From a virus, in the IMG/VR virus record IMGVR_UViG_3300020020_000093, positions 1 to 40,938 of that record: DNA of 40,938 nt; one strand, given 5' to 3'. Shown here piece by piece: positions 1 through 8,037 of this stretch (position 1 is its first letter; the number at the start of each line of letters is the position of its first letter). Under the pieces are notes generated by a model, which ran no database searches, was not told where the DNA came from, and saw only the letters and a list, made by a program, of their open reading frames with translations. The position numbers and the translations under genes were made by a program.

Positions 1-132
1 TTCGATCCAGCAGGCGCCAATGCCGGATCGAATGCCGTGGACGCGCAACTGGAGTTGCCGCAAGTGGTGACGCCGAGGGGATACACCCCGCGGCCCTACA
101 TCGACCAGCCCGTCTCGCTCCTCAATTCGAGC
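1..132. repeat. Left copy of 126-bp terminal direct repeat
   Basis: Bases 7-132 are identical to bases 40813-40938. Bases 1-6 (ttcgat) do not match the corresponding bases 40807-40812 (ggccag). The reading frame crosses the repeat without a break. This is what a circular or circularly permuted genome looks like when an assembler leaves its overlap at both ends. A true short terminal redundancy is possible but less likely, because the repeat sits inside a coding gene and its outer edge is ragged. Confidence 0.9.
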
Positions 133-261
133 GGACTCCCCAATGCGGTCCAGGAACCCGGAGAAGGTCCGGGAGGATTGTTGACGCAGGAGCAGTTGAA
201 GAAAAGGGCTGGCGGGTACATCCCATCGAAGTACAAACCACCGGGGTTGATAACAGTATGA
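1..261 (+). CDS. C-terminal part of Gly/Pro-rich virion-associated protein (start lies at 40168)
   Basis: The frame is open from the first base and ends at the TGA at 259-261. It continues the gene that starts at 40168: the last residues before the right end are repeated here, and the joined protein would be about 299 aa. A GTG at 37 could be read as a start, but it lies inside the repeated sequence in mid-protein. The C-terminus is hydrophilic and Pro/Gly-rich, with no recognised domain. The next gene overlaps by ATGA. It lies among large Ala/Gly-rich late genes, so a role in the tail or in DNA ejection is inferred from context only. Confidence 0.75.
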   Translation, partial: FDPAGANAGSNAVDAQLELPQVVTPRGYTPRPYIDQPVSLLNSSGLPNAVQEPGEGPGGLLTQEQLKKRAGGYIPSKYKPPGLITV

Positions 262-596
262 ACAATCTAGGATTCACAGGGTCTTATGACCCGAGACAGA
301 ACGCCAATCAATTCTACGGCGGGTATGACCCTGCGGGAACGCAGGGGGCGCCCCAGATGGCCGCGCCTCATTCCGGGGACATGAGCAGCTTCGGCGGGGA
401 GAGCGATCCGATGTCTTTCATGGCAGAGGGGACGTATGCGCCAGCGGGTCCAAAGTTTGCCCAAGCCCCCAAGAAGAAAGCCAAGTGGCGAGGCAAGGCC
501 AAGGCGGGACTGGAAGGTTTCGCCGCCGCTACGGCATCTGCGCCACCCATCCAACACCATCGTTTCGGTAGCATGAACGGACTCCTGGGAGGGTAA
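258..596 (+). CDS. Hypothetical Gly/Ala/Pro-rich late protein (112 aa)
   Basis: The start codon overlaps the upstream stop (ATGA), so the two genes are probably translationally coupled. The N-terminal half is rich in Gly, Tyr, Gln and Pro. Residues about 70-80 hold a basic patch (KKKAKWRGKAKAG). No membrane segment or known domain is visible. It sits in the late operon between two low-complexity virion-type genes, so a minor structural role is the best guess. Function unknown. Confidence 0.7.
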   Translation: MNNLGFTGSYDPRQNANQFYGGYDPAGTQGAPQMAAPHSGDMSSFGGESDPMSFMAEGTYAPAGPKFAQAPKKKAKWRGKAKAGLEGFAAATASAPPIQHHRFGSMNGLLGG

Positions 597-597
597 T

Positions 598-2088
598 ATG
601 CCAAATCCATTCGGACTCATCGGCGGGGGATTGAAGCGCACGGGCGGACTCCTTGGCTCAGGACTGCAAACCTTGGGGCGGAACTTCGACAAGAATGCCG
701 CAGGCGGCATCGACATCGCGATGGGAGACGAGTACACCCCCGAGATGCGGCGCGGGATGCGTGGCAACGCCGTCATGGCTATGGGCCAAATGCTGGCCAC
801 CCAAGGACGCACTCCTATTCAGGAGGGGTTGCAGAAAGGCCAGCAGCAGGCTCTGGGCGCGTGGAAGATTGGCCAGGAACGGAAGCAGCAGAAAGAGGGG
901 CAAGCCGTGGCCGCGGACGTGGCGCGGCAGTTGAGCTTGGGGGAGGGTGGCGGATCGCAGCAGGCACCCACTCCCATAAATACGGCGCCCGTGCAGAACC
1001 CCGGACTGGCTCCTGGAATGCCCAACATCCAGACGCCCCCGGTGGCGCCCCCGCCCGATCCCGCGGCGATGATCAAGAATGAGATTGCCAAGATCACGGG
1101 ACAGGCCAAAATGTTCCGCAACATTGCGATCAAGTACGGGGCCATCGGCAACAACAAAGTGGCCGATAAGTACATGGCCGATGCTCTCGACGCCGAGAAG
1201 CTCGTACAACAATATCAATTGAAATTGTTTGAGATGGCGCCGCAGGAAACAGGCGCGTTGACCGAGGCAATGGTCGATGGCAAACGCGCCTATTTGCAGA
1301 ACGTGAAAGGCGGCGCCCCCAAGGTCTTCGGCGGCGGGACGCCACTGCCGCAGTACGAGAACGTCAACGTGAAAGACAAGATTCTGCGGGTGGACAAGAC
1401 TGCCGCGGGACCGGAAGGTGGATACACCATCGGGCGGGATCCCAACGATGTCATCCAGGCGAAGATCCAGCAGGACACGCTGAACGAAAACATCGCGGAG
1501 AACCAACGCAACTTCCCGTTGCGGGAGCGTCAGGTGGCGGCATCGGAGAGCCAAGCCAATACGGCGCGGGGGAACCTCACCGTCCACCAAGCCCAACTCG
1601 AGATCGCCCAAGCCAAGGAGATGCGGGACGCGATAGTGGCCAAGGCTCCCAAGACCCTCTCCGGGGATGCGGCGAAGACCTACGCCATTGCGTCCACCAT
1701 GCAGCCGGAACTGCAAGCCCTCAGGCAGGCGTATGTCGAGCAGGGGGTGGCGGCAAGCCGGGGCATCTCCAAGGGAACCAATCGCGTGCTGATCGATCTG
1801 GTCGATAGCATCAGCGACAAGATTGGGCGCCTGCGGTCTGGTGGCGCCATCGGTGAGGTGGAAGCGGAGCGTTTCCTCTCCCAGATCCACCACTGGACAA
1901 ACAGCCTGCCGTTCTCCGGGCCGCAGGACTCGATCAAGGGTATTGACCGCTTGATGCGCGAGTCGCAACTGGTGATCCAAGGCATCGACCCCACCGGATC
2001 GATGAGCGGGGGCAAGAGCGCGGCGCCGATCAAGAACGAGAACGAGACCGATGCGGAACTGGAGAAGCGCGGAGTGAAGTGGAAGTGA
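598..2088 (+). CDS. Putative internal virion / ejection protein (496 aa)
   Basis: The start follows GGAGGG with close spacing, one base after the upstream stop. The N-terminus is Gly-rich. It is followed by a Gln/Lys-rich helical stretch (about residues 60-110), a Pro-rich linker (about 120-155), and long helical segments rich in Ala, Gln and Glu (about 280-420). I recognise no enzyme motif. The composition (low complexity, long amphipathic helices, no Cys cluster) and the place among tail-end late genes resemble podovirus proteins that leave the capsid with the DNA. The role is inferred from context, not from a recognised family. Confidence 0.7.
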   Translation: MPNPFGLIGGGLKRTGGLLGSGLQTLGRNFDKNAAGGIDIAMGDEYTPEMRRGMRGNAVMAMGQMLATQGRTPIQEGLQKGQQQALGAWKIGQERKQQKEGQAVAADVARQLSLGEGGGSQQAPTPINTAPVQNPGLAPGMPNIQTPPVAPPPDPAAMIKNEIAKITGQAKMFRNIAIKYGAIGNNKVADKYMADALDAEKLVQQYQLKLFEMAPQETGALTEAMVDGKRAYLQNVKGGAPKVFGGGTPLPQYENVNVKDKILRVDKTAAGPEGGYTIGRDPNDVIQAKIQQDTLNENIAENQRNFPLRERQVAASESQANTARGNLTVHQAQLEIAQAKEMRDAIVAKAPKTLSGDAAKTYAIASTMQPELQALRQAYVEQGVAASRGISKGTNRVLIDLVDSISDKIGRLRSGGAIGEVEAERFLSQIHHWTNSLPFSGPQDSIKGIDRLMRESQLVIQGIDPTGSMSGGKSAAPIKNENETDAELEKRGVKWK

Positions 2089-2092
2089 TCCT

Positions 2093-4687
2093 ATGGCAGA
2101 TGAAGAACAAGTCGAAATAATCTCCAGCAGTGGAAAGCGCGGGTTCGTGAAACGCTCTGGCCTTGACGCCGTTCTGGCTGTTCCGGGGACCAAGCTGGCC
2201 AACGCTCCTGCGCCTGCGCCTGCGCCTACTGGAGAGAAGCAGTACGAGATCGTCTCCCCGAGTGGAAAGCGCGGGACCGTTGGAGAGTCCAACCTGAAGG
2301 GGGTGTTGCAGGCAGGAGCGTCCCTCTACAAAGCCCCGATGCCACAATCAGAAGCCTTTGAACTCGGTGGCCAGCAGGGTCTCACTTGGGGAACCGCGGA
2401 CGAGATGATCGCAGGGGGGAGCGCAGGGCTGCGGAAGCTGGTGCATGGTGAGCCTGCCAAGGAAGGCTATCTCAAGCAGCACAACAAGGAGAATGACCGC
2501 ATCGATCAGGCATTCAAGGAGCATCCCTGGACCTACCTTGGCGGCAACGTGGTGGGATCCCTCCCGTGGATGGTGGGGACGAGGGGCAAGTCCGGGGTGC
2601 AGAATCCTACCCTGCTGCGGAAACTCCTCCGATTGGGTCCGCAAGCCGAGAACCCCGGCATCTGGCGCAGCATGGGCCATGCCGCCGAGAACGCCATCCT
2701 CCCCGGCATGGGCATCGGGGCGGCATCGGCCCGTGAAGGGCTGGAGAACCGCGCCAAAGGTCTGATCACCGGGGGAGCGGTAGCACCGCTGGCCGCGGCA
2801 GGTCTCACCGGACTGGTCCGGGGCGGACACCAGCTATTGAAAGGCGGGATGCAGAAGATCTCCGATTGGTTCCCTGAGCCAGTTCCGCCACCGGGGGCCG
2901 GATCCGCGCCTGCCGCCGCGCCCGTTCCTGCCGCTCCTGTGGCACCACCACAGGGGAGGGCGCCCGTTCCTGCTCCCCCGCCGCTGCGCCCCCCATCGAC
3001 GGGGCCAATCCCCAACATGGCTGCTACCGGGGCGCAGCGGGGACCAATACGGCCCCCGCTGGCTGGACCTCCGGTAGTCCCGCCTGCGGCGCCAGCACGT
3101 CCGCCTGGTCTGATGAGTCCCAACCAGCCGCTACGGCCCCCGATGGCGCCGCCGGGAACCCCCGCACCCGTCCAGGCCGCGCCTGTCCCGCCAATGGCAG
3201 GACCGATTGGCCAGCCGCCCCTGATGCCGAATCCGATCCCGGCGCCGGGAGGGGTCACCTCCCAGATCCCCGGTGCGGCGGACCTGCCTGAGAAGGCGAA
3301 TCTCCTGGGCCGGATCGCACGGCAGTATCCCGGCGTCGAGACACCCGCGGGGATGGCCGAGATCAAGATGCTCGAATCCTTGGGCATGGACAGGCTATCC
3401 ATCGACCGTGTCCGCGCCCGTGTGCGCCGCGCCCATGACTTGGGGCAAACCGATTACACCATTGCCGATGCGATGGGAGAGGCAGGCCAACGGCGGACGC
3501 AGGGCGCCATGCTGCATGAAGGGGAGCAGCAGTCTCTTGCCACCGAGAAGCTCTGGAACCGCCAGAACCGCGCCCGAGGGGAAGCCGTGGGGCAACTGGA
3601 GCGGACCACCGGGGTCTCCGGTGACGCCGAGGAGGTTGCCTTGGGCCTGCAAAGGCAGGCGCTGGAGAGGGCGGCGCCTCACTACGATGCGGCATTCTCG
3701 GACCCGAAATTCAAGCGGATCATCGACCCGGAACTCAACCACATCCTGAACGCTCCGCAGATGGCCCCGGCTTACGCCAAGGCGCAGAAGCTCAACGCCA
3801 TGCAACGCAAGCCGCCGCTCCCGGCGCTCTTCGATGAGAACGGCGGGTTCAATGTGAACAACCCGCCAAGCCTCGAAACGCTCGACATGATGAAACGAGC
3901 CATTGGGAGGATGATCAATGCGGAGAAGCGGAACAAGATGGTGGTGGGCGACCCTGAAGAGCTTCGCGTGCTGGACATGGACCTGAGCGGTCTCACCCGC
4001 AGGCTGAAGGAGATCACGGGCGGCGAAGACGGGGCTTATGCCAAAGCCCTCAAGGAGTACCGCGGACCCAAGGAGTTGCAGGAAGCACTCGACGCGGGAC
4101 TGAAGTTTGTGAAGAACTCTCCGGGCCAGATCGCACGCGATCTGCGCGACAAGTACACCACCCATGCCGAGAGGGAGCATTACCTGTTGGGGGTGGTCGA
4201 TCATGTGCGGGAGGATCTCTCGGAGAATCCCGCCGGGACCGATGTCTTCCGGCTGGTCTTCGGGGACGACAAGAAGCGGGAGCAACTCCGGGCGCTATTC
4301 CCCAACACGCAAGCCTACACCAACTTCTACAACAAGATGCAACTGCTGGCACGGGAGAACCGCACCAGGCTGCGGACCATCGGCGGATCCGACACGATGA
4401 AGAAGAAGCTCTCGGCGGACGCCATCGCCTTCAACCCCGCCGATGCGGTGATCGACGCCGCGCAAGGGAACTGGCTAGGCGCCGCCGGGAAGATGATGAA
4501 GATCAACCCCGGTGGCGTGCCCGCCGCCACTGCCGGGGAGATCACCGATATCGCCTTGGGCAACCCGTTCGCTGGCCTGGACAGGCTGGCGGCGCGGCAA
4601 CGCATGATGGCTATGCCGAAACCTTCGACGCCCGTCCCCGGAACCAATGCCATCACCCATTACGCTGGACTACTATCCGGCAGATAG
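2093..4687 (+). CDS. Large putative ejection/internal virion protein with duplicated N-terminal motif (864 aa)
   Basis: The start follows GGAAG after a 4-base gap. Two imperfect copies of a roughly 30-residue unit open the protein: EIISSSGKRGFVKRSGL near residue 8 and EIVSPSGKRGTVGESNL near residue 53. An Ala/Gly-rich region around residues 85-250 has weakly hydrophobic stretches. A very Pro/Ala-rich linker spans about 255-395, and the C-terminal half is helical and charged. The size, the low-complexity linker and the glycine-rich helices are typical of podovirus internal proteins. No catalytic motif was recognised. The N-terminal repeat could be a binding module, but that is speculation. Confidence 0.75.
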   Translation: MADEEQVEIISSSGKRGFVKRSGLDAVLAVPGTKLANAPAPAPAPTGEKQYEIVSPSGKRGTVGESNLKGVLQAGASLYKAPMPQSEAFELGGQQGLTWGTADEMIAGGSAGLRKLVHGEPAKEGYLKQHNKENDRIDQAFKEHPWTYLGGNVVGSLPWMVGTRGKSGVQNPTLLRKLLRLGPQAENPGIWRSMGHAAENAILPGMGIGAASAREGLENRAKGLITGGAVAPLAAAGLTGLVRGGHQLLKGGMQKISDWFPEPVPPPGAGSAPAAAPVPAAPVAPPQGRAPVPAPPPLRPPSTGPIPNMAATGAQRGPIRPPLAGPPVVPPAAPARPPGLMSPNQPLRPPMAPPGTPAPVQAAPVPPMAGPIGQPPLMPNPIPAPGGVTSQIPGAADLPEKANLLGRIARQYPGVETPAGMAEIKMLESLGMDRLSIDRVRARVRRAHDLGQTDYTIADAMGEAGQRRTQGAMLHEGEQQSLATEKLWNRQNRARGEAVGQLERTTGVSGDAEEVALGLQRQALERAAPHYDAAFSDPKFKRIIDPELNHILNAPQMAPAYAKAQKLNAMQRKPPLPALFDENGGFNVNNPPSLETLDMMKRAIGRMINAEKRNKMVVGDPEELRVLDMDLSGLTRRLKEITGGEDGAYAKALKEYRGPKELQEALDAGLKFVKNSPGQIARDLRDKYTTHAEREHYLLGVVDHVREDLSENPAGTDVFRLVFGDDKKREQLRALFPNTQAYTNFYNKMQLLARENRTRLRTIGGSDTMKKKLSADAIAFNPADAVIDAAQGNWLGAAGKMMKINPGGVPAATAGEITDIALGNPFAGLDRLAARQRMMAMPKPSTPVPGTNAITHYAGLLSGR

Positions 4688-4700
4688 AAAGAAGGAAACC

Positions 4701-5087
4701 ATGAACGACAAGCACGACAAGACTCACAAGAAACCCCCCGCTCCCGATCTCCGCGAGGTGCGGCGGCAACTGATGGCTCAGATTGGGGCGCTGGCGCTCC
4801 CGGACCAGCAGGCCGCGGACCCCACCCTCCTGGCCGCGGGACTCAACATGTGCGCCAGCGCCGGATTGCCCGATCCGGTCATCACCGTCGAGAGCGTATC
4901 GGACGGGGTCAACGTCCTTGACGTGACCGTCTACGTCTTCACCCACTTCCGCATCCCGCAGCTAGCGTGCCGTGTGACGGAAGACGAGATGGCGCTGTAC
5001 CCGGACAGGATTGTCCAAATCTGTAAGAATGCCGGGATCCGCGCCGATTCGTTGGCGATTACCGATGACCCGCCGATAGCAGCCTAA
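4701..5087 (+). CDS. Hypothetical protein (128 aa) in late operon
   Basis: The ATG at 4701 is preferred because AAGGAAACC lies just before it and it starts 14 bases after the upstream stop; an in-frame ATG at 4647 would lie inside the previous gene. The N-terminus is Lys/His-rich, followed by a compact region with predicted strands (ITVESVSDGVNVLDVTVYVF). No known domain. It lies between two large ejection-type genes, so a small chaperone or minor virion role is possible but unproven. Confidence 0.7.
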   Translation: MNDKHDKTHKKPPAPDLREVRRQLMAQIGALALPDQQAADPTLLAAGLNMCASAGLPDPVITVESVSDGVNVLDVTVYVFTHFRIPQLACRVTEDEMALYPDRIVQICKNAGIRADSLAITDDPPIAA

Positions 5088-5098
5088 GGAGCGCACCC

Positions 5099-5167
5099 GT
5101 GCCTATTCCAGAACTCGGTTTCCCGAGCCGCAGATCGTTCCAGTCCAATCCGTTTGGCGTGGGGGGG
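5099..5167 (+). other. Out-of-frame 5' end of the 686-aa gene, ending in a G7 tract
   Basis: A GTG at 5099 has a strong ribosome site (AAGGAG at 5086-5091, 7-base spacing). It opens a frame reading MPIPELGFPSRRSFQSNPFG. At the seven-G tract (5161-5167) this frame parts from the long downstream frame by one base. With six Gs the two would join as ...FGVGGGQAPPP. The frame is therefore broken by a sequencing or assembly error, by a real phase-variable tract, or translation uses slippage. Confidence 0.7.
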
Positions 5168-7214
5168 TGGTCAAGCACCCCCTCCGGTCACAGAGGCCGC
5201 ACGCAAGCTGGCAGAGACCGAGCGTCTGCGGCAGGAGATGATGGCGCGGGATGCGGCGCAGGCCGCGGAAGCCGAGCATGGCAGGATCAGGGGGAGCGGC
5301 GCCATTGCCAGCGACACCGATACTCTCAGCGCCCTGAGCGGGGGCGGACTGAAAGCCAAGCTGGCCAATCTGGGCATGACCGTGACGGGCCTCGATCCGC
5401 TGGCCGCGGCCCTTGGGGCGCAGGACCAGCAACAGGGCTGGTCCGAGAAGATGGGCGTCGATATCGGCAACAACATCCGGCAGGGATTCGGCATGGAACC
5501 CGTCCGGGTCCACCCCGCCGGGAATCCCCTGTCCCTGCTCCGCGGCAGCGGGGAAGGCGCGGCGCTGGCTGCGGCGGCAGTAGGCAAAGGCAAGGGCGCC
5601 GCCACCGCGGCCAAAGCAGTCAAGCTGGCCGCGCAACATCCGGTGGCAGTGGAGCAGGTGGCGAAGCAAACGGGACGGGCGCTCTCCCCACGGGCGCAGT
5701 CGCTGGCCGATTATGGCAAGCCCGTTGAGGAAGACATCGTCCGCAGCCTGGAGAATGCGTACAAGGGCGGACAGGAGATTCCCCACAAAGTGCTGGACAA
5801 GGCGACGGCCCGTCGCGCCAAGCTCCGGGAAGAGCCATCGGCGGCAGGCAAGCCCTTCTCCCAACTGAGCGATGAGGAGCGGATGGCTTTCGGCGCCAAG
5901 CATGGCGTCGATATGACGGCCAACCCAATGGAGAAGGTCATCGACCAGGGGACGGGCCGGGAGTTCCTTATTCCCGGCGGGATGAAGAAGCCGCTTACTA
6001 TCGTGGACATGCACCAGTTGCAGGCGCAGGGATACAACCCCAAGGACATGTCCCCGGAGTTCCACCGGGAACTGCACAAACTGATCGTAGGCGCCGCCAC
6101 GCCAAAGGATCTGACCGATGCCCACGTCCACCGCGGCATCAACTTCGGGCTGCTCTCACCCAACTCCCCGCTGCTCCCCAACGAGATGATGGTGGCGCGG
6201 ATGCACCCCCGCACTCCCGAGGAGATGGACAAGCTGGCCAGCTACACCCGCGGCAAGACGCTCACCAAGAGCCAACGGGCCAAGCTGAACAAGCAGATGG
6301 GTGTTGACTACGGCGTCGAGAAGAGCGCCTTGGGTGGCTTGGGGATGCGCCAGTCCCCGGATATGACCAACCTCTCGGAGTTCGCCGATAAGTTCATGCA
6401 GAACCCGGAGTTCTTCCGCAAGCAGGGGGATGAGACCTGGAAGCAGACCGCGGAACGGGTAGGTAATGAACTGCGGGGACTGGGCGCCAAGACGGCGTCG
6501 ATGGGAGTGGTCTGGCAGGACGCAGCCGGGGCCGATATCAGTGCGATGGACCGTCACATGGCGCGGAACTTCCGCCCCTTTGTGATCAACCACCCGGACA
6601 TCGGACCCAAGTTCAAGAGCAGTGCCGTCACCCGCTGGAATCAAGGAGTGGGCAAGGATCCCAAGAAGATGAAGGCATTGGGGATGCCCAAGGACGCCAC
6701 CCCGGTCAAGGACTGGGACGATCTGGTGGCACGCAAGGGAGGGGTGGACTTCACCGAGGCGCAGATCGAAACGCAGGTCAATGCGGGTCCGCGGGTCAAG
6801 GTGAAAGGCAAGGGCGGACTGTTGAATCAAAAGGTGCCGGAACACTTGCGCGATCTCCCATCGGACCCGTCCCATGTGCAGGGATTCGGCCCGATGTATG
6901 ACGCCATGATTGGGGAGAATGCCAAGTCCGCCGCGGAGAACAACCGCAGCGTGTTCGCCGAGCAGTGGGGCATCTGGGATCCCATCCGGGAGCGGGTCTC
7001 CACCCACCCCTCGATGCACCCGGATGCGTCGAAGCTCCCCCGTATGGGCGCAGGCGAACTGCTCGACGCCTTTACCGAGTTGAAGGGAGCAGGCTTTGGC
7101 GGGAAGGGGAAGGTGCGCCCCTACGACTGGAAGAAAGGCACGTTCTGGGGCTTACCCGCCGCCGCAGGAGCAGGCGGACTGCTGACCCGCGACCGGGGAA
7201 AGGCACAGGATTGA
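5154..7214 (+). CDS. Putative ejection protein with HhH-GPD DNA-glycosylase-like motif (686 aa; true start probably 5099)
   Basis: In the sequence as given, the long frame can start only at a TTG at 5154 that lacks a ribosome site. The natural start is probably GTG 5099, out of frame because of the G7 tract. The N-terminal third is Ala/Gly-rich with weakly hydrophobic stretches (about residues 130-170). Around residues 437-470 the stretch LRGLGAKTAS followed by SAMDRHMARNF resembles the helix-hairpin-helix plus catalytic Asp signature of HhH-GPD DNA glycosylases/AP lyases, with candidate catalytic Lys (GAKTAS) and Asp (MDRH). The rest has no recognised domain. By position it belongs with the large virion or ejection proteins; a DNA-processing activity carried into the host is an inference. 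Confidence 0.75.
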   Translation: MAWGGGQAPPPVTEAARKLAETERLRQEMMARDAAQAAEAEHGRIRGSGAIASDTDTLSALSGGGLKAKLANLGMTVTGLDPLAAALGAQDQQQGWSEKMGVDIGNNIRQGFGMEPVRVHPAGNPLSLLRGSGEGAALAAAAVGKGKGAATAAKAVKLAAQHPVAVEQVAKQTGRALSPRAQSLADYGKPVEEDIVRSLENAYKGGQEIPHKVLDKATARRAKLREEPSAAGKPFSQLSDEERMAFGAKHGVDMTANPMEKVIDQGTGREFLIPGGMKKPLTIVDMHQLQAQGYNPKDMSPEFHRELHKLIVGAATPKDLTDAHVHRGINFGLLSPNSPLLPNEMMVARMHPRTPEEMDKLASYTRGKTLTKSQRAKLNKQMGVDYGVEKSALGGLGMRQSPDMTNLSEFADKFMQNPEFFRKQGDETWKQTAERVGNELRGLGAKTASMGVVWQDAAGADISAMDRHMARNFRPFVINHPDIGPKFKSSAVTRWNQGVGKDPKKMKALGMPKDATPVKDWDDLVARKGGVDFTEAQIETQVNAGPRVKVKGKGGLLNQKVPEHLRDLPSDPSHVQGFGPMYDAMIGENAKSAAENNRSVFAEQWGIWDPIRERVSTHPSMHPDASKLPRMGAGELLDAFTELKGAGFGGKGKVRPYDWKKGTFWGLPAAAGAGGLLTRDRGKAQD

Positions 7215-7422
7215 AGGACCGCTCGTCGCGGGAATAGCGGCGGGTGATCCAGACGGTAGGATGGCCTTTGTAGCCGGGGCTGATGCGTGTGCCTTCCACT
7301 TCGGCGCCCCCGGCTTCGGCGTCCATATCGGCAAAGGTGGTGGTGATGAGATGCGCCGCGGAGTGTGCGGAGTCGAGTGTCTGGTGGCTCAGGATCCGTT
7401 CCAGGAAGAAGTGCGCCTTCAT
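7072..7422 (-). CDS. Hypothetical small protein (116 aa), convergent with late operon
   Basis: The ATG at 7422 follows AAGAAGT, nine bases after the stop of the membrane-protein gene at 7432-7638, so the two probably form one leftward unit. The first ~70 residues (MKAHFFLERILSHQTLDSAH...) look like a real soluble protein with a conserved-looking HPTVWITRRYSR segment. The last ~45 residues are Arg/Ser-rich and are read antisense to the 3' end of the 5154-7214 gene, so the true protein may be shorter in function. Family not recognised. Confidence 0.5.
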   Translation of the reverse strand: MKAHFFLERILSHQTLDSAHSAAHLITTTFADMDAEAGGAEVEGTRISPGYKGHPTVWITRRYSRDERSFNPVPFPGRGSAVRLLLRRRVSPRTCLSSSRRGAPSPSRQSLLPSTR

Positions 7423-7431
7423 ACTTCTTGC

Positions 7432-7638
7432 CTATCGGCGCGACTGGACTAAAGGCGGGGTCCGCTCTTCCAATCGGGTGATCCGCTGGCCCTGATCCCG
7501 CAATATCCCCTCGATCACCTCCAGCCGCCGGATGATATCGTCCAGCCGCTTGTTCTGCATCCAGGCCGCGCCGAGGATCGCTCCCACTAAAGGGAGAGTG
7601 ATCTGGAGTACGGGCATCAACTCCGGGGCAATGTGCAT
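7432..7638 (-). CDS. Small membrane protein with C-terminal coiled coil (68 aa), holin-like candidate
   Basis: The ATG at 7638 is chosen because GGAAGGGGGG lies just upstream; ATG 7653 or TTG 7665 could extend it. A hydrophobic segment (MPVLQITLPLVGAILGAAW, about residues 7-25) is followed by a heptad-patterned hydrophilic helix (LDDIIRRLEVIEGILRDQ). One transmembrane helix plus a coiled coil is seen in small phage membrane proteins, including some holin or superinfection-related proteins. It is one of four candidate holins in the window, and no endolysin is nearby. Confidence 0.65.
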   Translation of the reverse strand: MHIAPELMPVLQITLPLVGAILGAAWMQNKRLDDIIRRLEVIEGILRDQGQRITRLEERTPPLVQSRR

Positions 7639-7728
7639 ATGCCCCCCTTCCATCTGCTCATCCAATACCTTCCTTCATACTTCTAGTGTAACGGATTCCG
7701 GGGGTATGATTTGTTTACATCAATCACC

Positions 7729-7756
7729 TTGGCGGTAGCACAAGTTGTGCTATTCT
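7729..7756 (+). promoter_or_regulatory. Sigma-70-like promoter with palindromic operator in the spacer
   Basis: TTGGCG (7729-7734), a 16-base spacer and TATTCT (7751-7756) form a good promoter with an extended -10 (TGC before TATTCT). The spacer contains the perfect palindrome GCACAAGTTGTGC (7738-7750), well placed for a repressor. It would drive the small-gene cluster from 7801 to 8949. Confidence 0.6.
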
Positions 7757-7762
7757 AGGTTT

Positions 7763-7804
7763 GTGAGCGGCGAACGAATCGCCCAAACGAAAGGAACAAA
7801 ATGA
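7763..7804 (+). CDS. Possible 13-codon leaderless leader peptide
   Basis: A GTG lies six bases after the -10 box, close to the expected transcription start. It opens MSGERIAQTKGTK and stops at a TGA that overlaps the ATG of the 7801 gene (ATGA). The same overlap joins many real genes here. It could couple translation of the operon, or it may simply be untranslated leader, since the 7801 gene has its own AAAGGA site. Weakly supported. Confidence 0.25.
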   Translation: MSGERIAQTKGTK

Positions 7805-8037
7805 CCCTCAGTCAACCGAAAACAGATCGAACCCGCCGAGCGGCTTGGGCGCTGGATTCCAAGTACAAAACCGGAAACGGTCAAGAGAATAGATACTTCC
7901 ACTCGAAGCGCGAGGCGGCTGCTTCCGCTAAACGTCAGTCCTGCTTCGGGACGGTGGTCCTGTGCCAGCGCAACGTCACCGGAGACGGCTGGATCGTGAT
8001 GGATTCGTATCGCTTCGGGAAGAAGGTGGGCGCCTAA
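7801..8037 (+). CDS. Small hypothetical protein (78 aa), first of early accessory cluster
   Basis: The ATG at 7801 follows AAAGGAACAAA and the promoter at 7729-7756. The protein is basic, with a pattern YFHSKREAAASAKRQS then GDGWIVMDSYRFG. The next gene shows a similar layout (YEVINRD, RFKTLEEARGAV, DRDGWNVE), so the two may be diverged paralogues. Such small proteins occur in phage early regions and often target host factors, but no family is recognised. Confidence 0.7.
   Translation: MTLSQPKTDRTRRAAWALDSKYKTGNGQENRYFHSKREAAASAKRQSCFGTVVLCQRNVTGDGWIVMDSYRFGKKVGA

Noticed and set aside
658-2292. Long minus-strand open frame (544 aa)
   Set aside because: Antisense to two well-supported genes, no ribosome site, composition (Arg/Leu/His-rich) typical of a GC-rich shadow frame.
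2533-3402. Minus-strand Gly-rich frame resembling a repetitive protein
   Set aside because: Its Gly/Ala repeats are the reverse complement of the Pro/Ala linker of the 864-aa gene.
7416-7684. 13-bp repeat CCTTCATACTTCT at 7416 and 7672
   Set aside because: Both copies are ribosome-site/start regions on the minus strand; the second opens only a six-codon frame, so a chance or minor duplication is enough.
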